Shown here: piece after piece, positions 49,261-56,640 of the stretch
Layout of the letters: every line of letters starts with the position of its first letter
How positions within the stretch are numbered: the first letter of the stretch is position 1
DNA from: Bacteroidia bacterium
GTDB taxonomy: Bacteria > Bacteroidota > Bacteroidia > JADZBD01
Reading direction: 5' to 3'
DNA: 64,000 nucleotides
NCBI GenBank assembly: GCA_020852255.1
Contig: JADZBD010000020.1
Span: forward strand, 1 to 64,000
Program-made: the position numbers and the translations under genes
The notes under the pieces: generated by a model
Database searches by the model: none
Told to the model about the DNA's origin: nothing
The model's input: the letters and a program-made list of their open reading frames with translations, nothing else

Positions 49261-51258
49261 ATGATCACGGCAAATGACCCGGTCGTTTTTCAATCTAAAG
49301 GACTTCCTGACAGTGAGTTGTTGCGACTCTACCGGGAACTTCTCAAGCCCAGGCTCATTGAGGAGAAAATGTTGATTTTGCTACGGCAAGGGAGAATTTC
49401 AAAATGGTTTTCAGGGATCGGTCAGGAGGCCGGATCAGTTGGCGCCACGCTCGCGTTGCATCCGGACGAGTATATTCTGCCAATGCATAGAAATCTTGGA
49501 GTATTCACAGCCAGGGGGCTCCCAATGTGGAAGTTGTTCGCGCAGTTTCAGGGCAAAAAAGAAGGTTATTCCAAAGGACGTGAACGATCTTTTCATTTTG
49601 GCACGAATGAACACCATATCGTGGGTATGATTTCTCATTTGGGCCCGCAGATGGGAATAGCTGATGGGATCGCATTGGCCACCCGATTGAAGAAGGAGAA
49701 TAAGGCAACGTTGGTTTACACAGGTGACGGTGGAGCAAGTGAGGGAGATTTTCATGAATCTCTGAATACAGCCGCGGTATGGGACCTGCCGGTTATCTTC
49801 TTGGTGGAAAATAACGGATGGGGTTTGTCTACGCCATCTTCTGAACAGTTCCGGTGTGCTCAGTTTATCGACAAAGCCCTTGGATACGGTATAGAAGCTG
49901 TTCAGGTAGACGGGAATAATATCCTGTCGGTATATAGAGAGGTGAAAAGAATTGCAGAGCAAATCAGGAAGAATCCCCGCCCGGTGCTGCTCGAACTTAT
50001 CACCTTCCGGATGCGCGGGCACGAAGAAGCCAGTGGCACCAAATACGTGGATCCTAAATTATTCGAAGTTTGGGGAAAGAAGGATCCTGTAACTACCTAC
50101 GAGAGCTATTTGATGGACGCGGGAATTCTAAACGCAGTAGAGCGTGATGCTTTTCGTAAAACAATTACCGAAGAAATTGCATCTGAAGTAGAAAAGTGTT
50201 TCGCCCTTCCCGAAGTCATGCCGGACACAGAGGAGGAAATCCGGGATGTTTTCTGTCCTTTCGTTCCTTCCGGCGGAGAAATTCCTTCCGGTGGAAAAGA
50301 GATGCGGTTGATCGATGCGGTATCCGATGGATTATCCCTCGCTATGGAGGCGCATTCGGGATTAGTGTTGATGGGACAAGATATTGCGGAGTATGGCGGT
50401 GTGTTTAAGATTACCGATGGTTTTGTAAAAAAGTTCGGCAAGGAACGAGTGAGAAATACTCCGTTGTGCGAGAGTGCAATTGTTGGAGCGGCGTATGGCT
50501 TATCTGTTAAAGGTATGAAAGCCATGGTAGAAATGCAGTTTGCGGATTTTGTATCAGAAGCAATGACGCAAATTTGCAATAATCTTGCAAAATCTTATTT
50601 CCGTTGGGGTCAGGCGGCAGACGTGGTGATCCGCATGCCCACAGGTGCAGGGGTAGGTGCAGGACCTTTTCATTCACAAAGCAATGAAGCGTGGTTCTTT
50701 CATACTGCCGGGTTGAAGATCGCATACCCGGCCTTCCCGGAAGATGCTAAAGGTTTGCTACTCTCTGCTTTTGAAGACCCTAATCCGGTGCTCTTTTTTG
50801 AGCACAAAGCATTATACCGGTCTGTTACATCACTTGTTCCGGAGGGTTATTATACCCTGCCCTTCGGTAAGGCACGGGTGGTTAAATCAGGGGAGCATTG
50901 TTCCGTGATAACCTATGGACTCGGCGTGCACTGGGCCCTTCAGGTTCTGGATCAATATCCTAACCTGAGTGTCGATCTTATTGACTTACGAACATTATCG
51001 CCACTGGATACGGAAACCATCTATTCTTCCGTAAAAAAGACAGGTAGGGTGTTAATTTTGCATGAGGATAATCTAACGGGAGGGATAGGTGCCGAATTAT
51101 CAGCGTTAATCACCGAGCATTGCTTTGAGTCGCTAGATGCACCTGTCATTCGATGTTGTTCACTGGATACCCCCGTACCATTCGCGATCCCACTGGAGAA
51201 GAACTACCTTGCCCTTTCCCGTCTCAAACAGGATATTGACCGATTGCTTGCTTATTGA
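49261..51258 (+). CDS. 2-oxoacid dehydrogenase E1, fused alpha and beta subunits
   Basis: 665 residues. The E1-alpha half (~1-335) has the thiamine diphosphate motif GDGGASEGDFHESLNTAAVWDLPVIFLVENNGW; only parts are quoted as evidence: GDGGASEGDF and VENNGW. The E1-beta half (~345-665) has GQDIAEYGGVFKITDGF, RNTPLCESAIVGAAYGL and MRMPTG-like RMPTGAGVGAGPFHS. Such fusions in Bacteroidota are usually annotated as branched-chain 2-oxoacid dehydrogenase E1 and decarboxylate 2-oxoisovalerate-type acids with E2/E3 partners encoded elsewhere. The start at 49261 (MITANDPVVF) is the codon at the predicted transcript start. Confidence 0.9.
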   Translation: MITANDPVVFQSKGLPDSELLRLYRELLKPRLIEEKMLILLRQGRISKWFSGIGQEAGSVGATLALHPDEYILPMHRNLGVFTARGLPMWKLFAQFQGKKEGYSKGRERSFHFGTNEHHIVGMISHLGPQMGIADGIALATRLKKENKATLVYTGDGGASEGDFHESLNTAAVWDLPVIFLVENNGWGLSTPSSEQFRCAQFIDKALGYGIEAVQVDGNNILSVYREVKRIAEQIRKNPRPVLLELITFRMRGHEEASGTKYVDPKLFEVWGKKDPVTTYESYLMDAGILNAVERDAFRKTITEEIASEVEKCFALPEVMPDTEEEIRDVFCPFVPSGGEIPSGGKEMRLIDAVSDGLSLAMEAHSGLVLMGQDIAEYGGVFKITDGFVKKFGKERVRNTPLCESAIVGAAYGLSVKGMKAMVEMQFADFVSEAMTQICNNLAKSYFRWGQAADVVIRMPTGAGVGAGPFHSQSNEAWFFHTAGLKIAYPAFPEDAKGLLLSAFEDPNPVLFFEHKALYRSVTSLVPEGYYTLPFGKARVVKSGEHCSVITYGLGVHWALQVLDQYPNLSVDLIDLRTLSPLDTETIYSSVKKTGRVLILHEDNLTGGIGAELSALITEHCFESLDAPVIRCCSLDTPVPFAIPLEKNYLALSRLKQDIDRLLAY

Positions 51259-51893
51259 TTCCTGAAAAGTGCGCCGTCCAGGCGTTTACCTCCAAATTTA
51301 GCTGTCAACAGAACAGAAATGCATGCTACAAAAGTTCCTATGGCAGCACCGGCATAGATATCATTGAAGAAATGCTGTGATAAATAGATTCGGGTGCTTC
51401 CAATAAGGAGAGCTCCAGTGAACCAACTCAATTGCCAAAGCACACTTCTTTTCATGCCGGCAAAGATCAGGCAGGTAGCAAAGGCAATGGTTGTGTGACC
51501 GGACGGAAAGGAGTAGTGGGCATGGATTTCTACACCTGGTACCAGGTGTAGATTTGTAATGCCCTGAAAGAATTCGGAGGGACGGTCGTGGTCGTCAAAA
51601 ACAAATGTCTTCAGTACCTGAGTAATGCCGGATGCAATCAGATTCGCTGCTCCAAGCATCAAAGCTGTTCGGTATTGAAAAAAGAGCGAAAGTACCGTCA
51701 CTCCTGTAATAAACCAGCCGTCTCCCAACCAGGTAAGGAAGGGAACAATCTTGTCCCCGGCCGGCGTATGAAATGACGTAAGAAAAAGATGCAGATCAGC
51801 TTTGCTGAAGGTCATCTGTATCCACGCACCTGCTGCCATAAAGATCAGGAATGGCAGGATGAATCCCCGGTAATTTTTCAGAAAGAGTTGCAC
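51252..51893 (-). CDS. PAP2-family membrane phosphatase
   Basis: 213 residues from a GTG start with five to six membrane helices. All three PAP2 motifs are present: K-x6-RP (KTFVFDDHDRP), PSGHT (HAHYSFPSGHT) and SR-like/H-x3-D (GSTRIYLSQHFFNDI). Members remove phosphate from undecaprenyl pyrophosphate, phosphatidic acid or lipid A; undecaprenyl pyrophosphate recycling is a common role. It overlaps the convergent E1 gene by 7 bases. Confidence 0.9.
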   Translation of the reverse strand: MQLFLKNYRGFILPFLIFMAAGAWIQMTFSKADLHLFLTSFHTPAGDKIVPFLTWLGDGWFITGVTVLSLFFQYRTALMLGAANLIASGITQVLKTFVFDDHDRPSEFFQGITNLHLVPGVEIHAHYSFPSGHTTIAFATCLIFAGMKRSVLWQLSWFTGALLIGSTRIYLSQHFFNDIYAGAAIGTFVACISVLLTAKFGGKRLDGALFRNQ

Positions 51894-51912
51894 GATATTC
51901 TGATAAAAAGGG

Positions 51913-52746
51913 TCAGGAACCCAATACGTGTTTCAGATTCGAAATCTGCTTGTCCCACAGAAGTCGGGCGGAGGGTAAATCTCCCCCTTCCTCCAGAAAG
52001 TCGGTTACGAAGAGAGAAACTTCATTCGTGAGTTCGTCTGTCTGAAGTCTGAATTCGAAATACTTTCCGTCACTTCGTCCCTCCCACTGAAAGCGCACCA
52101 AGCGGTCATCTTTATAATTCACCAACTTAGCCATGTTGGGAATCCCGTCCCAAAAAAACACAAAGGCCCCCTCCTTTACATTTACATCGTCGGCAAACCA
52201 TTCACTCAGGCCGCTCGGCGTCGAGATCATCTCAAATATAATGGCAATGGGGGAGTGAATAATGTATTCAAAGGTGTATTTCCCGGCAGGTTCCGGTTTT
52301 TTTCTGTCGCTCTCCGACTTAACGATTGTAATCACCTTTTTCAGAGGCGGCGGCGGCGGTGGCGGTGGTAATAATGGTTTTTTGGAACTGTTGCCTCTTT
52401 TGCTTCGTGAGGGCACGGCCAGTATCGCTTGAGGCGGGGGGGGCGGCAGAACGGCTGTTGATTTTGCTACCGGTTTTACCATCACCTTTTTTGTAGCTAC
52501 GGTAGTAGTTTTCAGGGGCTTTGAATCTGGTTTTAATTTCGAGACAATGGTTGCTTTTTGCACTGGTTTGGCAGGCTTTTTTGCCGGTTTTGCGGACTTT
52601 TTTGCAACCTTCTTTAAACCTTTCTTTTTCAACATACCGGGTCGGGAAGTAGACTTGGATACAACCTTCTTCGTCTTCTTACCTGAAGCAGCAGACCGTG
52701 CCCTGGCAGGGGATTTTTTAGCGGTCTTTTTCTTCTGTTTTCCCAT
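51913..52746 (-). CDS. START-like (SRPBCC) domain protein with Lys/Pro-rich N-terminal extension
   Basis: 277 residues. The last ~120 form the Bacteroidota START-like domain (KYTFEYIIHSPIAIIFEMIS, TPSGLSEWFADDVNVKEGAF, ending LLWDKQISNLKHVLGS), normally a stand-alone protein of ~125-130 residues. Here ~155 residues are added in front: histone H1-like KKTAKKSPARARS and KKSAKPAKKPAKPVQK blocks, then poly-Pro segments (LPPPPPQ and LLPPPPPPPPL). The basic part could bind DNA, RNA or polyphosphate. The start MGKQKKK is downstream of a perfect -7 box that excludes the ATG at 52791. Confidence 0.82.
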   Translation of the reverse strand: MGKQKKKTAKKSPARARSAASGKKTKKVVSKSTSRPGMLKKKGLKKVAKKSAKPAKKPAKPVQKATIVSKLKPDSKPLKTTTVATKKVMVKPVAKSTAVLPPPPPQAILAVPSRSKRGNSSKKPLLPPPPPPPPLKKVITIVKSESDRKKPEPAGKYTFEYIIHSPIAIIFEMISTPSGLSEWFADDVNVKEGAFVFFWDGIPNMAKLVNYKDDRLVRFQWEGRSDGKYFEFRLQTDELTNEVSLFVTDFLEEGGDLPSARLLWDKQISNLKHVLGS

Positions 52747-52788
52747 TCGTAATTGATTGGCAGGCAATATATAAAAAAATATATAACT

Positions 52789-52796
52789 CAAACTTA
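52789..52796 (-). promoter_or_regulatory. -7 box TAAGTTTG for the START-fusion gene
   Basis: Exact TAnnTTTG on the minus strand; leader about 36 nt to the ATG at 52746. Confidence 0.5.
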
Positions 52797-52821
52797 GGGG
52801 TTCATATTTTTTTAAAAAAGG

Positions 52822-52829
52822 TATATTTG
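52822..52829 (+). promoter_or_regulatory. -7 box TATATTTG for the tRNA transcript
   Basis: Exact TAnnTTTG 14 bases before the tRNA-like element and 91 bases before tRNA-Met, so both would be on one transcript. Confidence 0.5.
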
Positions 52830-52842
52830 CGCCCTGATTTAA

Positions 52843-52913
52843 AGAGGGGTAGCTCAGTTGGTAAGAGCGCAGGATTCAAATCCGCCGCGGCGGACGAGGG
52901 TTCAGCTCTATGA
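52843..52913 (+). pseudogene. Degenerate tRNA-like copy ahead of tRNA-Met
   Basis: A 31-base run (52848-52878) is identical to 52925-52955 of tRNA-Met, covering the end of the acceptor arm, the whole D arm and the 5' side of the anticodon arm. After GGATTCA the sequences part: this copy continues AAATCC, a 12-bp palindrome CCGCCGCGGCGG and then CGAGGGTTCA (shared with the tRNA-Met T arm, but 4 bases further out). The 3' acceptor strand cannot pair, so it is not a functional cloverleaf. GGATTCAAATCC looks like a T arm, so the copy may have arisen by recombination between an anticodon arm and a T arm. Confidence 0.65.
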
Positions 52914-52919
52914 ATATAA

Positions 52920-52993
52920 GGCGAGGTAGCTCAGTTGGTAAGAGCGCAGGATTCATAACCCTGAGGTCGAGGGTTCAATTCCCTCCCTCGCTA
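52920..52993 (+). tRNA. tRNA-Met (anticodon CAT)
   Basis: A 74-nt cloverleaf can be drawn: acceptor GGCGAGG with CCTCGCT (G1-U72 wobble), D arm AGCTCAGTTGGTAAGAGC, anticodon loop TTCATAA (CAT at 52954-52956), T arm GAGGG-TTCAATT-CCCTC, discriminator A73. The A31/C39 pair at the base of the anticodon stem is a mismatch. CCA is not encoded. An elongator tRNA-Met is most likely; a lysidine-modified tRNA-Ile with CAT cannot be excluded. Confidence 0.9.
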
Positions 52994-52994
52994 C

Positions 52995-53174
52995 ATCGAA
53001 TACGTAGTATATGTATTATACTCGGTATCCCGTCAAATTACTTATACGGGATTGACGCAGGATCTGCGATCACGCTACCTTTCACATCAGATCAAGGGAA
53101 CGAAGGGCTGGACACTGCGTTATCGTCCCTGGGTTGTTGTGCACGTTGAGTTTTTTGCAAGCAGAGGGTGGTAA
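52995..53174 (+). pseudogene. GIY-YIG endonuclease remnant next to tRNA-Met
   Basis: The frame beginning right after the tRNA reads IEYVVYVLYSVSRQ, then ITYTGLTQDLRSRYLSH and KGTKGWTLRYRPWVVVHVEF, ending at TAA after SRGW. This matches the single-domain GIY-YIG nuclease family: the Y-V-Y and Y-T-G strands, the Arg helix and the KGW...RPW segment. The first codon is ATC where ATG is expected, and the C-terminal E-A-M-x-R-E-K-x-L-K segment with the metal-binding Glu is missing. A sequence resembling the family end (GGKNIAWN) appears in another frame at ~53167-53195, suggesting a frame-shifting deletion. It accounts for most of the gap behind the tRNA. Confidence 0.65.
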
Positions 53175-53219
53175 AAATATCGCTTGGAACTAGTTTCCGA
53201 TGGATGTCAGGATTACTTC

Positions 53220-53231
53220 TGACAGGAGTCA
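53220..53231. promoter_or_regulatory. Crp/FNR-type dyad TGA-N6-TCA upstream of the hemerythrin gene
   Basis: TGACAGGAGTCA: TGAC...GTCA half-sites. Its centre is 41.5 bases from the A of the ATG at 53267, where transcription is predicted to begin. It overlaps a larger inverted repeat TGTCAG/CTGACA at 53205-53224. Confidence 0.5.
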
Positions 53232-53254
53232 TTTTTACAGGTCGTCGGCAAGAG

Positions 53255-53262
53255 TAATATTG
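53255..53262 (+). promoter_or_regulatory. Weak -7 box TAATATTG for the hemerythrin gene
   Basis: One mismatch to TAnnTTTG, ending 4 bases before the ATG; TATTGTTG at 53258-53265 is an alternative. The dyad centre is 29.5 bases before the box. Confidence 0.35.
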
Positions 53263-53266
53263 TTGC

Positions 53267-53794
53267 ATGAATTTAAGATCCGGTTCTGGTGATTTGGTGA
53301 GTTCCTCCGAACTGATGCGGATGGTGGAGGGGGATCACATGCGTTCAACTTACAGTTTGTTTGAAAACATTAAAGTATTGCTTGAAGCAGCATTGAGTAT
53401 TGATGCAGAGGTGAATCCCGGTTTGCCGGCGGTATATTCAGAATTCGTAGAGTTGAAGGAAATGTTCCGGGATCATCAGGAGCGGGAAACACGCATGTTG
53501 TTTCCAGTGTTCAACTCAAACGAGTGGGCAAAGGTTTCCGGCAGCGTTACACGTAAGGAATTGTTGCATCAGATTGAGCGTCTCAAAAGAGATCATCGGC
53601 AAATCCGGAACGGACTTGCAGTGATCAAGAAGACTGCTTCCGAATTTCAGCCTGACCCCCGTTCCAGTCCTTCTCTGAAATTGTGTTATGCGCAGTTTTT
53701 TCAACTGGAACAGGAGATAAACACACATTTTTTTCTCGAGGAAGAGGCACTCTTTCCGAAAATGGCAGATGCTCTGAAAAAAACCAATAAGTGA
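53267..53794 (+). CDS. Hemerythrin-like (HHE) domain protein
   Basis: 175 residues, a four-helix bundle with the di-iron ligands in order: H24, H70-x3-E74 (HQERE), H110 and H154-x3-E158 (HFFLE). The family binds oxygen or nitric oxide or repairs iron-sulfur clusters (YtfE/RIC-like). The cytoplasmic location and the universal stress gene overlapping its stop by one base suggest a role in low oxygen or nitrosative stress. A Crp/FNR-type dyad lies at the class II activator position. Confidence 0.85.
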   Translation: MNLRSGSGDLVSSSELMRMVEGDHMRSTYSLFENIKVLLEAALSIDAEVNPGLPAVYSEFVELKEMFRDHQERETRMLFPVFNSNEWAKVSGSVTRKELLHQIERLKRDHRQIRNGLAVIKKTASEFQPDPRSSPSLKLCYAQFFQLEQEINTHFFLEEEALFPKMADALKKTNK

Positions 53795-54624
53795 TGAAAA
53801 CCATACTGGCAGCAACCAATTTTTCACCTTCCGCGCGAAATGCCGCCAGCTTCGCTGCAAATTTGTGTAAAGAGGTGGGGGCACGACTGGTGCTTTTTCA
53901 TACGTATCATGTGCAGGTACCGGTGAGCGAAGGCGGTGTGGTTACATGGACATTGCAGGACACGGAAGACGATATTAAGCGATTACTGGAGAAGGAGTCA
54001 GAAAAACTGTCGGGTGAGTTTGGCATTAAAGTGGAATACCGTTTTGCGCCGGGCTTCGCAAATGAGGAGATAGACTCGATGCAGAAAGAATTAAAGGCAG
54101 ATATGGTGGTGATGGGTATAGTTCATGGGAGTCCGCTCTCTGACTATCTGATTGGGAGTACCACCGTTTCCTTTATTCGCCATTCACATGCCCCCGTGCT
54201 GGTGATTCCTGACAAGGTGGTCTATAATCGTCCCAGGCGTATCTTGTTCGCATGTGATTACGACAGCAGGACAAGCCCTCAGGTTCTTGAGCCGCTTAAA
54301 GAGCTGGCAGCTATTTTCAATTCCAAGGTATTTGTGTTAAATGTTGTGAAGCCTGATTCGGAGTTTAATGTAAATCAGTCGGTTGCCGGTATACATTTGG
54401 ATGCCTACCTGGAAGCAGTTAATCATATTTATTACTTTCCTGAGGAAGAAAGTGTGCCGGAGGGGATACATCATTTCACTGCCACGCATGATATTGGGTG
54501 GGTGGCGGTAGTGCCTCACCAACACAAATGGTATGAGAGACTCCTGAATCTTCCTAACACGAAGAAAGTGTTGTTTCATGCGGACCGACCGGTTCTTGTA
54601 CTTCCGGATTCACTCAGGAAGTGA
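53794..54624 (+). CDS. Double-domain universal stress protein (UspA family)
   Basis: 276 residues, two UspA-type domains. Domain 1 (~1-145) begins KTILAATNFSPSARNAASFA and has the ATP-binding segment VVMGIVHGSPLSDYLIGSTT...PVLVIP. Domain 2 (~148-276, RRILFACDYDSR...PVLVLPDS) is shorter and lacks the clear G-x2-G-x9-G loop. The ATG overlaps the hemerythrin stop (TGATG). Its 3' end overlaps the convergent cation-efflux gene by 15 bases. Confidence 0.9.
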   Translation: MKTILAATNFSPSARNAASFAANLCKEVGARLVLFHTYHVQVPVSEGGVVTWTLQDTEDDIKRLLEKESEKLSGEFGIKVEYRFAPGFANEEIDSMQKELKADMVVMGIVHGSPLSDYLIGSTTVSFIRHSHAPVLVIPDKVVYNRPRRILFACDYDSRTSPQVLEPLKELAAIFNSKVFVLNVVKPDSEFNVNQSVAGIHLDAYLEAVNHIYYFPEEESVPEGIHHFTATHDIGWVAVVPHQHKWYERLLNLPNTKKVLFHADRPVLVLPDSLRK

Positions 54625-55602
54625 GGCAGAACCTGAATGTTTTTGATTACCTGTGACATTATCGAGCGACCAATCGGTTCGTTTTATAAACAGGTGTTTC
54701 CGGAAAGAGCAATCATGTTTAAGGCAGATTCCGCAAGAAGCTGGCGGCTCGCAGGGGTCTGTATGTATAAACGCTTCCAACGCCTCGGGATATTTGCTTT
54801 CCATTATCTCCTCAAACGCTTTTACCTCTTCATGCGATTCGTGCAAAGTCATGAAATAGGGTAGAGTCAGATGCGCATCGATGTGATATCGGTTGCCAAA
54901 TTTCTGGATACGCAGCTTATGAACGTCGACCCAGTTTTCTCTGCGGTGATTGTTAGCGTGGCTGATTACATTTTTAAGAACATCAAAGTCGGCCTCATCC
55001 ATCAGACCTGAAACGGACCGGCGTGCGAGATGGTAACCGCTGTAGATTATTACCCCTCCAAAAATGATCGAAAGAACATTGTCGATCCAGAACAATTGTG
55101 TAAAGAGAATGATTATAAGACCCAGAAGAAGTCCGATGCTTGTAGCCGCATCACTCAGGAGGTGCTTCCCATCGGCCTCAATGGCAATTCTGCCTTCCCT
55201 TTTTCCCCTCCTCAGAAGGTAAAGCCCCATTCCTCCATTCACAAGCAAAGACACTGCGGTTAACCAGGCGCCCAGGTCAAGCGCTTTGAGTTCCGGCGGG
55301 GAAAAGAATCCCTGAACACCGCGATACACACTAACAAGCCCTGCGATAAATATAAACGAGCCCTCCAATCCGGAGCTGAAAAATTCCATTTTTCCGTGAC
55401 CATAGGGGTGGTTGCGATCCATCGGCTTGGACGCATGGTGAATAGTATAGGCTGCGAATGTGCCCGCAACGACATTAACAATAGATTCCATTGCATCAGC
55501 AAGGATAGCGTTGGATCCAGTAATTACCCATGCGTATACCTTAACGGCAAGGAGAATGACGCCGGCTGCAACAACCAATACCATTAAGGTAAGAGAACGC
55601 AT
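54610..55602 (-). CDS. Cation diffusion facilitator (CDF) transporter with Cys-rich tail
   Basis: 330 residues: six membrane helices (~1-205) and a cytoplasmic ferredoxin-like domain (~210-285). Metal residues include D in LADAMESIVNVVAG and the H/D pair in ADGKHLLSDAATSIG; HPYGHGKMEF is typical. It should export Zn2+, Fe2+ or a similar divalent ion with proton antiport. Unusually, four Cys (C284, C290, C293, C298) lie past the normal domain end and could bind a metal. It lies 14 bases behind a universal stress gene, so it probably shares that promoter. Confidence 0.9.
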   Translation of the reverse strand: MRSLTLMVLVVAAGVILLAVKVYAWVITGSNAILADAMESIVNVVAGTFAAYTIHHASKPMDRNHPYGHGKMEFFSSGLEGSFIFIAGLVSVYRGVQGFFSPPELKALDLGAWLTAVSLLVNGGMGLYLLRRGKREGRIAIEADGKHLLSDAATSIGLLLGLIIILFTQLFWIDNVLSIIFGGVIIYSGYHLARRSVSGLMDEADFDVLKNVISHANNHRRENWVDVHKLRIQKFGNRYHIDAHLTLPYFMTLHESHEEVKAFEEIMESKYPEALEAFIHTDPCEPPASCGICLKHDCSFRKHLFIKRTDWSLDNVTGNQKHSGSASLPE

Positions 55603-55616
55603 CAGCTCAGTGAAAT

Positions 55617-56516
55617 TCAGGCATAGCTTCCAACCTCAGTCCAGTTCATCCGTTCAGGATGAACCTCCGGCTTAAAACAGATAACCGGTGCATGGGCATG
55701 GTTAATCACCTGATGTGCATAAGGCCCCAGCAAAAGCCCGGAAAACTCAGTTTCCTGATCTGACATAATCACAATCAAATCTCCCTTGATCTTTCTGGTA
55801 AACTGAAGTGTGCTGAAACTTCTGTTCTTTTCTGCAATAATTACTTCGGAATGTGAATTTACATCCTCTTTCTCACAAATCGATACAATCTGCTTCAGGA
55901 TGACCTCCATTTTTTTCTTCTCGGCTTTCTCACCTGGCCCCAACAAGCCAAGTGCATATACCGTTGCACCGTATTTTCCTGCCAGTTTTACCGCAGCATT
56001 CACCTTCTGCCGACTATGTTCGGAAAGATCGATTGGAATAACCACGCGCGAATACATATGCTCCGTCCGTTCCCGAACAGTCATTACCGGACAGGATGAA
56101 AGCTGCAGCACCGTAAGTGCATTACTGCCTAGTATAAATTCCTCCAAAGGGGAGTAACCATGAGTTCCCATCACTATCAGGTCAACACTGTTGTCTTCTG
56201 ATACGCGAACAATTTCCCGAGGGATACTTCCGGTTGAAACATCTGCCTCTGCTTTTACCCCCGACTCTTTGCGGATCTTTTTACACAGCTCTGCCAGTTT
56301 CTTTTCCGTTGTTTTTCCGACCTGACCATTGAGTTTTTTCATTTCAGGTGTACTGGCCAACACGCCTGAATGATCCGTCAGATCTTTCATAACATGAAGA
56401 AGAACTATCTCGGATTTGTAGCGTTTGGCGAGAAATACCGCATGATTCACAGCGTTCAGCGAAACAGGCGAAAAGTCTACTGGGATCAGAATTTTGCCAG
56501 GATTGAATTTGATCAT
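55617..56516 (-). CDS. Double-domain universal stress protein (second)
   Basis: 299 residues, two UspA domains. Domain 1: KILIPVDFSPVSLNAVNHAV...VIMGTHGYSPLEEFILGSNA...PVMTV, a good ATP-binding loop (G-x2-G-x9-G-S). Domain 2: SRVVIPIDLSEHSRQKVNAA...LIVIMSDQETEFSGLLLGPYA...PVICF. Divergent from pfkA, it shares with it a 124-base regulatory region holding two TGA-N6-TCA dyads. The cation-efflux gene is downstream in the same operon. Confidence 0.92.
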   Translation of the reverse strand: MIKFNPGKILIPVDFSPVSLNAVNHAVFLAKRYKSEIVLLHVMKDLTDHSGVLASTPEMKKLNGQVGKTTEKKLAELCKKIRKESGVKAEADVSTGSIPREIVRVSEDNSVDLIVMGTHGYSPLEEFILGSNALTVLQLSSCPVMTVRERTEHMYSRVVIPIDLSEHSRQKVNAAVKLAGKYGATVYALGLLGPGEKAEKKKMEVILKQIVSICEKEDVNSHSEVIIAEKNRSFSTLQFTRKIKGDLIVIMSDQETEFSGLLLGPYAHQVINHAHAPVICFKPEVHPERMNWTEVGSYA

Positions 56517-56536
56517 AGGTCTTGAGAGTGGATAAG

Positions 56537-56544
56537 TAAAGTTA
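56537..56544 (-). promoter_or_regulatory. Weak -7 box TAACTTTA for the usp/cation-efflux operon
   Basis: One mismatch to TAnnTTTG on the minus strand; leader about 14 nt to the ATG at 56516. The dyad at 56568-56579 is centred 29.5 bases upstream. Confidence 0.4.
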
Positions 56545-56567
56545 TATGTGAATAAAAGGCCGGGTCA

Positions 56568-56579
56568 TGAAATCAGTCA
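56568..56579. promoter_or_regulatory. Crp/FNR-type dyad (TGA-N6-TCA), usp side
   Basis: TGAAATCAGTCA inside the longer inverted repeat CATGAAATCAGTCATG (56566-56581). Centred about 43 bases before the predicted usp transcription start. Confidence 0.5.
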
Positions 56580-56590
56580 TGCTAAGATAG

Positions 56591-56602
56591 TGACTTAAGT
56601 CA
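56591..56602. promoter_or_regulatory. Crp/FNR-type dyad (perfect palindrome), pfkA side
   Basis: TGACTTAAGTCA, a perfect 12-bp palindrome centred 44.5 bases before the pfkA ATG and 32.5 bases before its -7 box. Confidence 0.5.
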
Positions 56603-56628
56603 TATTGGGAGTATTTCATTCCGGGCAC

Positions 56629-56636
56629 TATCTTCG
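56629..56636 (+). promoter_or_regulatory. Weak -7 box TATCTTCG for pfkA
   Basis: One mismatch to TAnnTTTG, ending 4 bases before the ATG at 56641. It excludes the upstream ATG at 56605. Confidence 0.4.
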
Positions 56637-56640
56637 CAGA

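Noticed and set aside
53027-53052. ATCCCGT/ACGGGAT hairpin as a tRNA terminator
   Set aside because: There is no T-run after it and it lies inside the GIY-YIG coding remnant.
52910-53149. 79-codon plus-strand frame starting just before tRNA-Met
   Set aside because: It reads through the tRNA and is in a different frame from the GIY-YIG remnant; the composition is explained by the tRNA sequence.
53205-53224. TGTCAG-N8-CTGACA as the operator of the hemerythrin gene
   Set aside because: It overlaps the better placed TGA-N6-TCA dyad and has no counterpart at the other three promoters.
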